A stretch of 64,000 bases of DNA, taken from the NCBI GenBank assembly GCA_903821745.1, contig CAIJMI010000004.1:1-64000 (forward strand), in the 5' to 3' direction. Below are positions 63,175 to 64,000 of this stretch, piece by piece. The position numbers and the translations under genes were made by a program. The stretch is from Candidatus Gottesmanbacteria bacterium. GTDB taxonomy: Bacteria; Patescibacteria; Microgenomatia; UBA10105; UBA927. The stretch's first letter is position 1, and every line of letters starts with the position of its first letter. The notes beneath the pieces are model-generated. The model saw nothing but the letters and a program-made list of their open reading frames with translations, was not told the origin of the DNA and did no database searches.

Positions 63175-63849
63175 AATGGGACATCGCGTAATGCTTGAAC
63201 CAATCCTGCTATTTTATACAAAATCCGCGCAGGTTTCAAAACTTTAACCGATAGCGTTCCAAAATGGTCTTCATAATTTTCGTAAATTTTCTTTGGTTTA
63301 CTTTGTTTAAAGCTTGTTTTTGTAAACTGACCCAAAGGAATATGAGTAACAGAACTCCAATATTTTTGGATAACTAAATCACGATTTTTATGAATAACAT
63401 TCACACCAACATAACATTTGAAGTCACTCAACGTCAAATCGAAAAATTTTTGAAACCATCCCATAAGGAATAAAATCAGCTTCGGATCCGAATTACAAAA
63501 TTCAATCTTCTTCATTTTTTTATTCCCTTCAGCCCAATACAAAGCTATTCCGGAAACAAAAGATTCTTTCTCTGTTAAATATTAAATATGTGTATGCCCA
63601 TAAGCATTACCATCAATTATTCTTTGTAACCTATCTTGTCTTTTTTTCAGCTCCTAATAATCGACCAAGCGCAGCCCCCTCTATCTTACGATGCTTCAAA
63701 TACTGAAGTTGATCGATACTCAAAAGAATATCTCGCACCCACAAGCTAGCACTACTTTTAGCAACGTTAAGTTTTTAATCTATAAGCTTAACGCTCACAC
63801 CACGCCTTCTTATTTCTCGAGCTTGGATTTTTTTGATAGATTTAGCCAT
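63165..63849 (-). pseudogene. Decayed HTH plus homing-nuclease-like gene
   Basis: A full-length but broken gene. From ATG 63849 it reads an HTH-like start (KIQAREIRRRG, then KLNVAKSSASLWVRDIL), with an in-frame TAA at 63777-63775. A single-base slip follows in the A-run near 63641-63647, and a second TAA lies at 63584-63582. The last part from 63542 is open: GIALYWAEGNKK, EFCNSDPK, VIHKNRD, FWSS-like YWSSVTHIPLGQF. The YWAEG and NSDP motifs resemble HTH-LAGLIDADG-like nucleases common in candidate phyla. Its final codons run into the tRNA(CAT) gene. Confidence 0.78.
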
Positions 63850-63934
63850 ATTGAACCTTCACAAATGATATATTCATCACATAATATGTAGGTTCGAAAA
63901 TAAAGACAGAATATACAGAAAATCATAATTGGTG

Positions 63935-63940
63935 TATACT
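63935..63940 (+). promoter_or_regulatory. -10 box (TATACT) near the right edge
   Basis: GGTGTATACTC lies about 22 bases before a possible tRNA start, a distance similar to the tRNA-Ala promoter at 1202. Confidence 0.35.
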
Positions 63941-63962
63941 CACTTTTGTTCTTTAAATGAAC

Positions 63963-64000
63963 CGCGGGGTAGTGTAAAGTTGCACAGAAGGCTCAAAATG
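63963..64000 (+). tRNA. Possible partial tRNA cut by the window edge
   Basis: CGCGGGG, then TA, GTG and CAC resemble an acceptor and D arm, followed by an anticodon-arm-like GAAGG and loop CTCAAAA. The 3' half is outside the window, and the next visible bases (TG) do not extend the stem, so the call is weak. Confidence 0.3.

Overview
The window looks like part of a small, streamlined bacterial genome of the Candidate Phyla Radiation (Patescibacteria), possibly the Microgenomates side. This is inferred from gene content, not from a tree. Short intergenic gaps, families frequent in that group (DUF4012, DUF2298, DUF5652 and DUF5654-like proteins), very large surface proteins, a self-splicing intron in 23S rRNA and almost no biosynthesis all fit. 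TGA acts as a stop (for example in ATGA gene overlaps), so the UGA-glycine code of Gracilibacteria/Absconditabacteria is not used. Two start modes are visible. Many genes have a -10 box (often TGATACAAT, TATACT or TATAAT) 4-15 bases before the ATG and no Shine-Dalgarno, so they are probably leaderless. Others (gdhA, trxA, pth, the SDR gene, a DUF4870-like gene) have strong AAGGAGG-type sites.

Layout: 1-8.5 kb holds envelope genes: a truncated Cys-rich repeat protein, two tRNA-Ala genes, a LysM/M23 peptidase, and a 1710-residue protein joining two MerR-like DNA-binding domains, one membrane helix, about 170 Gly-X-Y collagen triplets and a beta-rich surface region. 8.5-20.5 kb holds rho, two polytopic (GT-C-like) proteins, an FAD oxidoreductase, a region of small peptides and structured RNA, a PIN-TRAM protein, radA and rpsA. 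20.5-24.9 kb is a 5S-23S-tRNA-Ala(TGC) block on the minus strand with no 16S next to it. Its 23S gene carries a 767-bp group I intron encoding an I-CreI-like endonuclease.

25-34.6 kb is a redox and metal block: glutamate dehydrogenase, an FNR-like reductase, thioredoxin reductase and thioredoxin, then a copper island (CsoR, CopA, a small HMA metallochaperone, a TauE-like exporter with a cupredoxin tail) arranged around a CsoR-type operator, then a VKOR-DsbA disulfide pair and an SDR. 34.6-46.4 kb is mixed: a CPBP protease, an RnlA-like HEPN protein, acylphosphatase, pth, endonuclease Q, a GT2, a Na/Ca exchanger, an ATP-dependent DNA ligase, Fic, NnrD and recF.

46.4-48.4 kb is the conserved rpmH-rnpA-yidD-yidC-jag cluster, with recF rather than dnaA at its head. 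It continues into an O-antigen-ligase-like protein, a flippase, an RNase HI-like protein and a large DUF4012 protein. 54-63 kb holds rplY, endonuclease III, a SurA-like protein, epmA next to efp, valS, a Xer recombinase and an FtsB/DivIC-like protein. The window ends with tRNA(CAT), a decayed HTH-nuclease pseudogene and a possible partial tRNA.
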